Assembly (NCBI RefSeq): GCF_014077505.1
Contig: NZ_JACGWA010000002.1
Span: 186,001 to 250,000 of the forward strand
Reading direction: 5' to 3'
Source of the DNA: Colwellia sp. BRX10-3
GTDB lineage: Bacteria; Pseudomonadota; Gammaproteobacteria; Enterobacterales; Alteromonadaceae
DNA: 64,000 bases
The translations under genes were made by a program, and so were the position numbers. The notes beneath the pieces were generated by a model. The model did not search any database, was not told the origin of the DNA, and worked only from the letters and a program-made list of their open reading frames with translations. Shown piece after piece: positions 18,526-26,691 of the stretch. Position 1 is the stretch's first letter. Each line of letters opens with the position of its first letter.

Positions 18526-18559
18526 GTTTACTATACGATTAGGCGATTAGGAAGGATAC

Positions 18560-19261
18560 ATGAGTAGACAGATTTTGGTTGTTGAAGACGAAGCTCCAAT
18601 AAGAGAAATGATCACCTTTGTTTTAGAGCAAAATGGTTTCAATGCCATAGAAGCTGAAACGATAGAGCAAGCACAAGCTAAAATTAAAGAACCTTATCCC
18701 GATTTAATTTTGCTTGATTGGATGTTACCTGGTGGCACGGGCGTAAAGTTAGCCAAATCATTAAAACAAAATGAGTATACCCGTACTATTCCAATTATCA
18801 TGTTAACAGCAAGAGCAGACGAAGATGATAAAGTTAAAGGTTTTGATGCGGGTATCGATGACTATGTAACTAAACCTTTTTCACCGAAAGAATTAATTGC
18901 TCGTATTAAAGCGGTTATTCGTCGAGTATCGCCTACCGCGTTGGAAGAGGCGATTGATTTTCACGGCATTAATCTTGATCCGGTAGCGCACCGGGTGTCA
19001 ATTAATGATAAAAGTTTAGATCTTGGGCCAACGGAGTTTCGTTTGTTACATTTTTTCCTGACCCACACTGAACGGGTTTATAGCCGAGAGCAGTTACTTG
19101 ATAACGTATGGGGCACAAACGTTTATGTTGAAGATAGAACGGTTGATGTGCATATTCGACGTTTGCGTAAAGCTATTTCTGGTGAAGGTCACGAAGACTT
19201 TATTCAGACTGTACGGGGTTCTGGTTATCGCTTTTCGGGCAAGATTCAAACCTCAGGTTAA
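18560..19261 (+). CDS. phoB: Phosphate regulon response regulator PhoB
   Basis: An OmpR-family transcriptional activator of 233 residues. The receiver domain (1-120) has acidic residues E9-D10, the phospho-acceptor D53 ([10 protein letters not shown]) and the lysine in [11 protein letters not shown]. The C-terminal winged helix ends with [25 protein letters not shown]-type [12 protein letters not shown] and TVRGSGYRF. When phosphorylated by PhoR it binds TGTCA repeats such as those in front of this gene, the porin, pstS and pstC. The start ATG 18560 has AGGA at 18550-18553. phoR begins 10 nt after the stop. Confidence 0.96.
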   Translation: MSRQILVVEDEAPIREMITFVLEQNGFNAIEAETIEQAQAKIKEPYPDLILLDWMLPGGTGVKLAKSLKQNEYTRTIPIIMLTARADEDDKVKGFDAGIDDYVTKPFSPKELIARIKAVIRRVSPTALEEAIDFHGINLDPVAHRVSINDKSLDLGPTEFRLLHFFLTHTERVYSREQLLDNVWGTNVYVEDRTVDVHIRRLRKAISGEGHEDFIQTVRGSGYRFSGKIQTSG

Positions 19262-19271
19262 TCGTTAATTT

Positions 19272-20567
19272 ATGTATTTTCGCATCTCAGCCAGAACGCT
19301 TTTTACGCGTATTATTAGTTTACTGATTATCAGTGGTTTTGTTGGCTATTTATTTGACCAAACATTTCTCGTTGTAAGTCTTGTATCACTATGTCTGCTT
19401 GCCTGGCATTACAACCACTTATTCAAATTGATAAAGTGGTTGTGGCTAGGTAAATCTATAGCACCACCACAAGCTAATGGAATTTGGGGCCGTATATACG
19501 ATGGTCTTTATCGCCGAATTCGCAAACAACGTTTAAAACAAAAGCAATTGAATGAACGTATTCGCAAGTTTCGTGATGGTGCTGAAGCACTGCCAGATGC
19601 GGCATTAGTGCTGTCAACTGAACTGATTATTTTGTGGGGAAACAAAAAAGCATCACAACTTTTGGGTGTGCGTTGGCCTGAAGATGTTGGTTTACGTATC
19701 AATAATTTGATTCGATTTCCTGAATTTTCTAAATATTTAGACGATGGTGACTTTGATAGCCCTTGTTTAATTATTTCACCAATAAATAATGAGTTACAGC
19801 TTGAGCTACGTATGATGGCTTACGGCAGTGATCAAATTTTATTATTAGCGCGAGATATTAGTAAAATACAACGGCTAGAAGAAATGCGTCGTGATTTTGT
19901 TGCTAATGTTTCTCATGAGCTAAAAACTCCATTAACTGTGGTGCGCGGTTATGTTGAAATGGTACAAGCTAGCGATGCTGCGCTGGAGCCTCATTGGCAA
20001 AAAGCTTTCACCACAATAGAAACACAAGTATCACGAATGGATAGGCTAGTTGAGCAACTGTTGGTGTTATCAAGGGTTGAGAATAATGTCGATGCTGATA
20101 ATCATCAACAAATCGACTTATCGCGTTTGATCCTAACAATACTTGAAGAAGTGAAGTGGTTAAATCAAGATAAAAACCATGCTATTCACGAAAACATTTC
20201 GCCTAATATAAGCATTAATGGCAATGAACACGAACTAAAAAGTGCTTGCTTGAATTTAATTTCAAATGCCATTGCTTATACTCCTGCAAATGGTGTTATT
20301 GCTGTGACGCTTCGAAATGATGGCAATAAAATACGTTTTAGTGTTAAAGATAATGGCTCTGGTATTAAACCTGAACATGTTAATCGTTTAACTGAACGTT
20401 TTTTCCGTGTCGATAAGTCAAGGTCACGCAATACCGGTGGCTCTGGGTTAGGTTTAGCGATAGTTAAGCACGTGTTGAATCACCATCATGGTGAGCTTTC
20501 AATTGAGAGTGAATGGCAAAAAGGTAGTGAGTTTATTATCTGTTTCAGTCCTGAAATAGCTAAATAA
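19272..20567 (+). CDS. phoR: Phosphate regulon sensor kinase PhoR
   Basis: A 431-residue protein (E. coli 431). Two adjacent N-terminal helices (~10-50) have almost no periplasmic loop, as expected for PhoR. A basic linker (RRIRKQRLKQKQ) and a PAS domain (~95-195) lead to HisKA with the His in FVANVSHELKTPLTVVRGY and a HATPase domain with NLISNAIAYTP, DNGSGI and GGSGLGLAIVKHV. It senses phosphate status through the PstSCAB-PhoU complex rather than directly. The start ATG 19272 is 10 nt after phoB, so the two are one operon. Confidence 0.95.
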   Translation: MYFRISARTLFTRIISLLIISGFVGYLFDQTFLVVSLVSLCLLAWHYNHLFKLIKWLWLGKSIAPPQANGIWGRIYDGLYRRIRKQRLKQKQLNERIRKFRDGAEALPDAALVLSTELIILWGNKKASQLLGVRWPEDVGLRINNLIRFPEFSKYLDDGDFDSPCLIISPINNELQLELRMMAYGSDQILLLARDISKIQRLEEMRRDFVANVSHELKTPLTVVRGYVEMVQASDAALEPHWQKAFTTIETQVSRMDRLVEQLLVLSRVENNVDADNHQQIDLSRLILTILEEVKWLNQDKNHAIHENISPNISINGNEHELKSACLNLISNAIAYTPANGVIAVTLRNDGNKIRFSVKDNGSGIKPEHVNRLTERFFRVDKSRSRNTGGSGLGLAIVKHVLNHHHGELSIESEWQKGSEFIICFSPEIAK

Positions 20568-20896
20568 TAGGCTTGTTAATATGCTTACCCACATTACTAA
20601 ATCTCATTGTCGGGTTATTTTTCTATCTTAAGATTTAAATAACATATCTAAGAATAATAAAAGTCATTTGCAATTAATTTTACCTTTATTGTCTGTATAG
20701 TTTTGACTACCCAATCTATCACTTAGCAACGTTAAAACGCTATATACTTTGTGCCTATAAACTTGGTCAGCAAGTCAGCTTTAAATATAAAGCTCACTAG
20801 GGCTTTGGTATTTGTACTTTAAAATAAAATGCTTAACCTGGTACTCAAAAATCCAGCCTTCTACAAGTAAACTTAAAACTGACAGCTTTTTTAGGT

Positions 20897-20952
20897 TTGT
20901 CATACAAGTGTCACAAACTTTACTTATTATTGTCATATTCACTTTCTATAGT
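20897..20952 (+). promoter_or_regulatory. Extended Pho-box array and -10 of pstS
   Basis: TGTCA copies occur at 20898, 20909 and 20931; the position in phase between them (20920) reads TTACT. All four thus fall on an 11-nt register. The -10 TATAGT (20947-20952) is 11 nt after the last copy. This suggests two tandem PhoB dimers. Confidence 0.75.
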
Positions 20953-20989
20953 GTTCTCAAATTAATTACATTTCTCATCGGAGAGTAAC

Positions 20990-21949
20990 ATGAGTTTAAA
21001 ACGTACATTAGGCGTTATTGGTTTATCAAGTCTTATCAGTTTTTCTGCATTTGCAGTTGATAATGATTTACCAATCTATAAAAAAGTAAGTGGTGTTTCA
21101 GGCAATGTTTCGTCTGTTGGCTCAGATACATTAGCCAATATGATGACATTTTGGGCGGAAGAGTTTAAACGTACTTATCCGAATGTTAACGTGCAAATTC
21201 AAGCAGCAGGTTCATCTACCGCGCCACCGGCATTAACAGAAGCAACGTCTAATCTTGGGCCTATGAGCCGTAAGATGAAGTCAAGTGAAATTGAAGCATT
21301 TGAGAAGCGTTATGGTTACAAACCAACGGCTGTTCGTGTTGCAATTGATGCTTTAGCTGTATTTGTGCACAAAGACAACCCGATAAAAGGTCTTCGTATT
21401 GATCAAGTTGATGCTATTTTTTCAAATAACCGTAAATGTGGCGCCGTAAAAGATGTTGACCGCTGGGGAGATTTAGGCTTAACAGGTGATTGGACTGGTA
21501 AAGATGTGCAATTGTATGGCCGTAATTCTGTATCAGGTACTTATGGTTACTTCAAAAAGAAAGCGCTATGCAAAGGAGACTTTAAAAACAGTGTTAACGA
21601 ACAACCAGGTTCAGCGTCGGTTGTACAATCGGTTTCGGCATCGCTAAACGGCATTGGTTATTCAGGTATTGGTTATAAAACCTCGGGTGTACGTGCATTA
21701 CCACTGGCTAAAAAAGGTGAGGATTTTATCGAGGCTAACATGGAAAATGCCGTTTCTAAAAAATACCCATTATCGCGATTTTTGTATGTTTATGTTAACA
21801 AACACCCAAACAAACCTTTAGCACCTATGGAAGCTGAGTTTTTGAAAATGGTGTTATCAAAATCAGGACAAGCCATTGTAGAGAAAGATGGCTATATTCC
21901 ATTACCCGCTTCGGTTGTTGCCAAAGAGTTTAAAAAGTTAGACTTATAA
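20990..21949 (+). CDS. pstS: Periplasmic phosphate-binding protein PstS
   Basis: The substrate-binding protein of the high-affinity Pst ABC transporter, 319 residues. A signal peptide ends [12 protein letters not shown]. The binding site is seen in [34 protein letters not shown] (phosphate P-loop-like turns) and [12 protein letters not shown]. It belongs to the 'PstS-like' branch common in Vibrio and Shewanella rather than the E. coli PstS branch. The start ATG 20990 has GGAGAG upstream. It is monocistronic, ended by a strong hairpin; the permease genes lie 7 kb downstream under their own Pho box. Confidence 0.94.
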   Translation: MSLKRTLGVIGLSSLISFSAFAVDNDLPIYKKVSGVSGNVSSVGSDTLANMMTFWAEEFKRTYPNVNVQIQAAGSSTAPPALTEATSNLGPMSRKMKSSEIEAFEKRYGYKPTAVRVAIDALAVFVHKDNPIKGLRIDQVDAIFSNNRKCGAVKDVDRWGDLGLTGDWTGKDVQLYGRNSVSGTYGYFKKKALCKGDFKNSVNEQPGSASVVQSVSASLNGIGYSGIGYKTSGVRALPLAKKGEDFIEANMENAVSKKYPLSRFLYVYVNKHPNKPLAPMEAEFLKMVLSKSGQAIVEKDGYIPLPASVVAKEFKKLDL

Positions 21950-21973
21950 GCTCAAACGGAAAAATTAACACAT

Positions 21974-22011
21974 AAAAAAGTCCGTAATCAGAAATGATTA
22001 TGGACTTTTTT
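21974..22011 (+). terminator. Strong terminator after pstS
   Basis: A 17-bp stem (one G-T pair; 21974-21990 / 21995-22011) closes on a GAAA tetraloop and ends in six T, 25 nt after the pstS stop. Confidence 0.9.
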
Positions 22012-22013
22012 AT

Positions 22014-22122
22014 GTTCAGGACGAACGGTATGCTGCGGTCACATGGATGTGAAAGAGCAGCGCTGTTCAGGACGAACGGTATGCTGCGGTCTCATGGATG
22101 TGAAAGAGCAGCGCTGTTCAGG
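22014..22122. repeat. Two tandem 51-bp repeats with internal palindrome
   Basis: Units 22014-22064 and 22065-22115 differ at one base (TCACAT versus TCTCAT), and the first 7 bases (GTTCAGG) recur at 22116-22122. Each unit contains TCACAT-GG-ATGTGA flanked by GCTGC and GCAGC, giving a nested hairpin. The composition is GC-richer than the surroundings. It is not coding. It lies between the pstS terminator and gcvR. Confidence 0.9.
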
Positions 22123-22222
22123 CAGTTCCTAGCCATTCTGGCTCCATGGTATTAGTATACCTCGGTAATTGCACCTGTATTACTGAAATGACTATACCTA
22201 GTCAGTCTGGTAGGCTTTTAAC

Positions 22223-22720
22223 TTAACGAGAAATATCTACCATCAAATCATCCGCGAGGTTTTCAAGCGCATCAATCATGGTATCGATATTATGTTTGTC
22301 TGCGGAAATAGTCACTTTTGCTTTAAATAATTTATGACCCGAATGCGGTGCGCTTTCTTGTTTACTGACCAGTTTAAGTAAGTTGCCACCATGATGATGA
22401 ATGGTTGAAGAAATTTCTTGCACTATACCGGCTCTATCGTTTGCTGTTAACTCTAAAACAAGCAAGGTTTCAGGTGCTATATCATTACTTTGCACATGCT
22501 CAATCTGCATTTTAAAATCAGCCAAGGCAGCAAGTTCTTTGGATAATGCTGCTGAGTTTTCAGGGGGGACGGCAATTTCAACTACGCCAGCAAAAACACC
22601 CGACATGTGGTGTAAACTCGATTTTTGCCAATTGGCTTTATGTGTGCTGAGTAAATCGGATAATACTTTTACTATGCCAGGTCGGTCAGCGGTGATGAAA
22701 GAAATAATAAGGTGATTCAT
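22223..22720 (-). CDS. gcvR: Glycine cleavage system transcriptional repressor GcvR
   Basis: A 165-residue protein with two ACT domains (LIISFITADRPGIVKVLSDLL at ~4-24; LVLELTANDRAGIVQEISSTIH at ~87-108). The E. coli protein is 190 residues. GcvR acts by contacting the DNA-bound regulator GcvA in response to glycine, and has no DNA-binding domain of its own. No gcv gene is nearby. A PilZ gene precedes it on the same strand with a ~40 nt gap, so the two are probably co-transcribed. The start ATG 22720 has AAGGAC (revcomp of 22726-22731) as RBS. Confidence 0.88.
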   Translation of the reverse strand: MNHLIISFITADRPGIVKVLSDLLSTHKANWQKSSLHHMSGVFAGVVEIAVPPENSAALSKELAALADFKMQIEHVQSNDIAPETLLVLELTANDRAGIVQEISSTIHHHGGNLLKLVSKQESAPHSGHKLFKAKVTISADKHNIDTMIDALENLADDLMVDISR

Positions 22721-22757
22721 AGTAAGTCCTTAGAAAATTCAGTTGAAATCAGAGGTT

Positions 22758-23153
22758 TTAAGCGCGGCTTAACTGCGAGAGTTCTTTATGAAATTGTTCA
22801 TCATCTGCGAGGTTAAGTTCAATCAAGCGACGTAATAAACTTATACTGTCAATATCAATACCATGGCATTGTACACCAATTTCATTTTTTTCTTGATGAA
22901 CAATCGCGACATTCATTATGATTTTAGCTTCAGAATTATCTAATTGAAATGACAGTAGACCGAGTTCTCGTTTTAGGGTTAGCCCCTTAGTATCTAAGGA
23001 AAGCAAAGCACCATTTAAAGATATATCCTGAATATTGACGCTAAACAAGTGTTGGCCTATTGCTAATTCTGCCGGCATAGAAAAAAGAATACGAGTAAAT
23101 TGACGTCTATTCTGCATTGGTTTAGTTATCCCCAAAAATGGTTTATTCAGCAT
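22758..23153 (-). CDS. PilZ domain c-di-GMP-binding protein
   Basis: A short one-domain PilZ protein. The c-di-GMP motif is RRQFTR (RxxxR, residues 16-21 of the long form) with the second motif DISLNGALL (D/NxSxxG). The rest is a six-strand barrel with a C-terminal helix, 131 residues if started at 23153. The Met at codon 13 (23117) is an equally good start because the conserved part begins there (MQNRRQFTRI). Its effector target is unknown. Two diguanylate cyclases are encoded in the window, but nothing ties them to this receptor. Confidence 0.85.
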   Translation of the reverse strand: MLNKPFLGITKPMQNRRQFTRILFSMPAELAIGQHLFSVNIQDISLNGALLSLDTKGLTLKRELGLLSFQLDNSEAKIIMNVAIVHQEKNEIGVQCHGIDIDSISLLRRLIELNLADDEQFHKELSQLSRA

Positions 23154-23164
23154 AGCTCGCTTTT

Positions 23165-23208
23165 AAGAAAAAGGCACCTTAATTAAGTTATTAAGGTGCC
23201 TTTTTCTT
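23165..23208. terminator. Perfect 18-bp hairpin between ettA and pilZ gene
   Basis: Arms 23165-23182 and 23191-23208 are exact complements (8-nt loop), with AAGAAAAA on one side and TTTTTCTT on the other. It acts as a minus-strand terminator for ettA (the T-run reads on either strand). Confidence 0.85.
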
Positions 23209-23209
23209 G

Positions 23210-23231
23210 AGGTTAACTAATTAGTTAACCT
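23210..23231. repeat. 22-bp perfect palindrome over the ettA stop codon
   Basis: AGGTTAACTAA / TTAGTTAACCT has no spacer. The ettA TAA stop lies inside it (23225-23227). It may form a second 3' hairpin or be a protein-binding site. Confidence 0.7.
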
Positions 23232-24904
23232 ATTTTTTTATACTTGATTCTATGTGGTTCAGCTGCTGCTGGGCCGTAAGTTTTCTTCAACCATTCTTCG
23301 TAGTCGGTATAGTTACCTTCATAGAAGTTGATTTGACCTTCATCACGGTAATCCAAAATATGAGTAGCGATGCGGTCAAGGAACCAGCGGTCATGAGAAA
23401 TAACCATGGCACAGCCCGGAAATTCTAATAGCGCTTCTTCAAGTGCACGCAAAGTTTCAACATCTAAATCATTGGTTGGCTCATCAAGCAGCAATACGTT
23501 ACCACCGGTTTGCACAAGTTTGGCTAAATGAACACGGTTACGCTCACCACCAGATAAGTCACCAATAATTTTTTGTTGATCATTACCTTTAAAGTTAAAA
23601 CGGCTAACATAAGCACGACTCGGAATTTCAAAAGTACCAATTTGCAATATTTCATGGCCTTGAGATATTTCTTGGTATACCGTTTTGCTGTTGTCCATGT
23701 CATCACGAAATTGGTCAACACTGGCAAGCTTAACCGTATCACCCAATTCTATAGTACCAGCGTCTGGTTTTTCAGCGCCTGACATTATTTTGAATAAGGT
23801 TGATTTACCCGCACCGTTTGGTCCGATAATACCGACGATTGCGCCTTTAGGCACACTAAAGCTTAAGTCATCAATCAGTACTCTATCGCCAAACGACTTT
23901 GTTAGGTTATTAACATCTAATACTTTATCGCCTAAACGAGGTCCAGGTGGAATGTACAATTCATTTGTTTCGTTACGCTTTTGATGATCTTGGTTATTAA
24001 GTTCTTCAAAGCGTGCCATACGGGCTTTGCTTTTTGATTGTCGGGCTTTAGGGTTTGAACGTACCCATTCAAGTTCTTGCTTAATGGTTTTTTGTAGCGC
24101 GCTTTCACTTTTACTTTCTTGCTCAAGACGGGCATTTTTTTGCTCTAACCATGCAGAGTAGTTGCCTTCATAAGGAATACCATGTCCTCTATCCAGTTCT
24201 AATATCCAGCCAGCTACATTATCTAAGAAGTATCTATCATGTGTAATAGCTACAACAGTGCCAGGGTAATCATGTAAAAAACGCTCTAACCAAGCAACTG
24301 ATTCAGCATCTAAATGGTTAGTGGGTTCATCAAGTAGCAACATGTCAGGTTTTTGTAATAACAAACGGCAAAGTGCAACACGACGACGTTCACCACCACT
24401 AAGTACACCAATTTTTTGTTCCCACTCGGGTAAACGTAAAGCGTCAGCTGCTCGCTCTAATACGTTTTCGATATTGTGACCGTCTTGGCTATTAATAATG
24501 TCTTCAAGTTGCCCTTGCTCTTTTGCTAAGGCGTCAAAATCTGCTTCTGGCTCAGCGTATTCTGCATAAACTTGGTCTAACCGTGCCATGGCATTTTTTA
24601 CTTCAGAAACTGCTTCTTCAACGATTTCACGAACGGTTTTTTCTTCATCTAAAATGGGCTCTTGTGGCAAATAACCAATCTTTGTGCCCGTAAGTGCTTT
24701 TGCTTCACCTTCAAACTCGGTATCAACACCGGCCATAATGCGTAATAAAGTTGATTTACCTGAGCCATTGAGACCTAGCACACCAATTTTTGCACCAGGA
24801 AAGAAAGAAAGAGAAATGTCTTTTAAAATTGTGCGTTTAGGAGGAACCACTTTTGAAACGCGGTTCATCGACATGATGAATTTATCTGGTAATGGTTGTG
24901 CCAT
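23225..24904 (-). CDS. ettA: Energy-dependent translational throttle protein EttA
   Basis: An ABC-F ATPase, 559 residues (555 in E. coli), that binds the ribosomal E site and gates the first elongation cycle according to ATP/ADP. Domain 1 has Walker A GLNGSGKST, signature LSGGERRRVALCRLL and Walker B MLLLDEPTNHLD; domain 2 has GPNGAGKST, LSGGERNRVHLAKLV and [12 protein letters not shown]. The arm insertion and the KSKARMARFEELN linker, with the EttA-type YIPPGPRLGDKVLD stretch, separate it from Uup and YheS. There are no membrane segments. The start ATG 24904 has AAAGGT upstream. Confidence 0.96.
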   Translation of the reverse strand: MAQPLPDKFIMSMNRVSKVVPPKRTILKDISLSFFPGAKIGVLGLNGSGKSTLLRIMAGVDTEFEGEAKALTGTKIGYLPQEPILDEEKTVREIVEEAVSEVKNAMARLDQVYAEYAEPEADFDALAKEQGQLEDIINSQDGHNIENVLERAADALRLPEWEQKIGVLSGGERRRVALCRLLLQKPDMLLLDEPTNHLDAESVAWLERFLHDYPGTVVAITHDRYFLDNVAGWILELDRGHGIPYEGNYSAWLEQKNARLEQESKSESALQKTIKQELEWVRSNPKARQSKSKARMARFEELNNQDHQKRNETNELYIPPGPRLGDKVLDVNNLTKSFGDRVLIDDLSFSVPKGAIVGIIGPNGAGKSTLFKIMSGAEKPDAGTIELGDTVKLASVDQFRDDMDNSKTVYQEISQGHEILQIGTFEIPSRAYVSRFNFKGNDQQKIIGDLSGGERNRVHLAKLVQTGGNVLLLDEPTNDLDVETLRALEEALLEFPGCAMVISHDRWFLDRIATHILDYRDEGQINFYEGNYTDYEEWLKKTYGPAAAEPHRIKYKKIG

Positions 24905-25031
24905 GGAAGACCTTTTGAAACAGTGTTAGTAATGCCGCTATTCTAGGTTAATAGCTACCTTGTTGGCAATGAGGTTTTATTTACTCAGTACAAATGCCGT
25001 GTCAATTTATGATGATAAAGCTACGACGGTG

Positions 25032-26324
25032 TTAATCAATGAGATATACGTGATTTCGTCCATGAGACTTCGCTTTATATAATGCCGTGTCAGAGCGAGC
25101 ATAGAGATCTTGAAAATAATTGTCGCTTGCTTTTATTACTGATACACCGAGACTAATTTTTATTGGCAACTTAATATTGTTGTGAATTAATATTGGGTTT
25201 TTATCTAATAATTCACGAAGCCTTTCGGCAGCTTGCAGGCTTTTATTTTTAGTGATGTTAGGCAGTAAGATTGAAAATTCTTCTCCGCCAATACGGGCGA
25301 AAATATCTTCGGTTCTTATTGTTGGGGTAATTAATTGCGCAATTTTGATTAACACTTGATCGCCAATAGGGTGGCCATATTGATCATTAACCGCTTTGAA
25401 GTGGTCAACATCTAGCGAGATAACAGCCAGTGACTGTTGGTGCCTTTTCGCACGTTTAAACTCTCGGTTAGCATTTTCAAAAAAATAACGGCGGTTGTAA
25501 ATACCGGTTAAGTCATCTGTATTGGCGAGTTGTTCAAATTTTTCTTTCAGTTGATAGAGTTCAGTTACGTCGGTGGAAAACGCTATCATCGTTTGCAGAT
25601 CACCCTTTAATTGGAAAGGGACTTTTGTACTGAGATAATGATGAATTTTTTCGTCAGAATCTTCCAATGTTTCGTTCATTACTACTTTTTCGTTGCGCTC
25701 AAAAACGACTTTGTCATTTTGCCAAAAGTGCTCTGCATATTTTTGTGGCACAACTTCAGAATCGAGTTTACCAATAATTTCTTCTGCAGGTAGGCCAATA
25801 AGCTCAGCTACACGGCTATTGACATAGCGGTATCGGCGTTTAGCGTCTTTCATATAAATGTAGGCATCAACATTATTTAAAACCACGTCGAGTAAATGCC
25901 TTTGATTCTGATTATCAGCTTCTAGTGCCTTTTGCGCAGTAATATCTGTCGATATCCCTGAAAGACCGATAATGTCGCCAGTATCGTTGAATATAGGATT
26001 TTTAATGACTTTATAGGTGTGAACTTTACCGGTAGATTTAATGAGGTTATTTTCTTCAAAAACTAAAGAAACCTTATCACTGATGACCTGTCTATCATTT
26101 ATAAGTAACTCATCAAGCACATTTAAATCAAAAAAATGGCTATCATCTTTACCTATAATATCTTGCGCTGGCATTTGAAATAACGCTGCAACATCGGCAT
26201 TAACGTAGGTATATTTACCTGTTAAATCTTTGCTGTAAACATAGGCGCCGATATTATCGAGCACACTAGACATTGCTTTTACATGTTGTAATAAAGTTTC
26301 TGTATTATTTTTTTTATCTGTCAT
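25032..26324 (-). CDS. Cytosolic PAS-PAS diguanylate cyclase
   Basis: About 430 residues without membrane helices. Two PAS domains (~15-130 and ~140-255; both contain the YVYSKDLTGKYTYVN / YIYMKDAKRRYRYVN pattern and a FFDLN or similar core) precede a GGDEF domain (~265-430). The cyclase motif is FARIGGEEFSILLPN, with DVDHFKAVNDQYGH and YKAKSHGRN, so it should be active. ATG 26324 is preferred over the in-frame TTG at 26336. PAS cofactors (heme, flavin) cannot be read. It is divergent from selO, with 355 nt between. Confidence 0.9.
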   Translation of the reverse strand: MTDKKNNTETLLQHVKAMSSVLDNIGAYVYSKDLTGKYTYVNADVAALFQMPAQDIIGKDDSHFFDLNVLDELLINDRQVISDKVSLVFEENNLIKSTGKVHTYKVIKNPIFNDTGDIIGLSGISTDITAQKALEADNQNQRHLLDVVLNNVDAYIYMKDAKRRYRYVNSRVAELIGLPAEEIIGKLDSEVVPQKYAEHFWQNDKVVFERNEKVVMNETLEDSDEKIHHYLSTKVPFQLKGDLQTMIAFSTDVTELYQLKEKFEQLANTDDLTGIYNRRYFFENANREFKRAKRHQQSLAVISLDVDHFKAVNDQYGHPIGDQVLIKIAQLITPTIRTEDIFARIGGEEFSILLPNITKNKSLQAAERLRELLDKNPILIHNNIKLPIKISLGVSVIKASDNYFQDLYARSDTALYKAKSHGRNHVYLID

Positions 26325-26336
26325 ATATGCATCCAA

Positions 26337-26691
26337 TCACTGTTATTCGACCCAAGTTCCGTACTTCCCTTCGACACTTAATTTACAGGCTGTTTAACAA
26401 TCAGTGGCTTGTCATGAAAAAAACACTTCCCCTGAAGTTTTCAAGACAGATAAATAATATCTTCTTTCTGACATTAAATTGCAAATAAAATCTTTTATAT
26501 AGTCACTAAATACAAGCTAAAGGCTGCGCTGTGGTGTGACTTTAACTTTACTGATTGAAATACATTAATGGAAATTTGTTAAATTTTAAAAGGCAATTCA
26601 TCTTAGCTAGAGAAAAATCACTCCATGTTACGGCCCACATTTTATTAAGCCGATAGTTGAATTTGACACTCGTCCAGTTGATACTAGCGCA
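26337..26691. other. 355-bp divergent gap upstream of selO
   Basis: No separate gene is seen. The selO frame stays open upstream to 26611 (80 nt before the TTG start) but has no ATG, GTG or TTG in that stretch. Confidence 0.4.

Noticed and set aside
22014-22122. CRISPR array
   Set aside because: Only two units that are directly adjacent, without spacers, and no cas gene.
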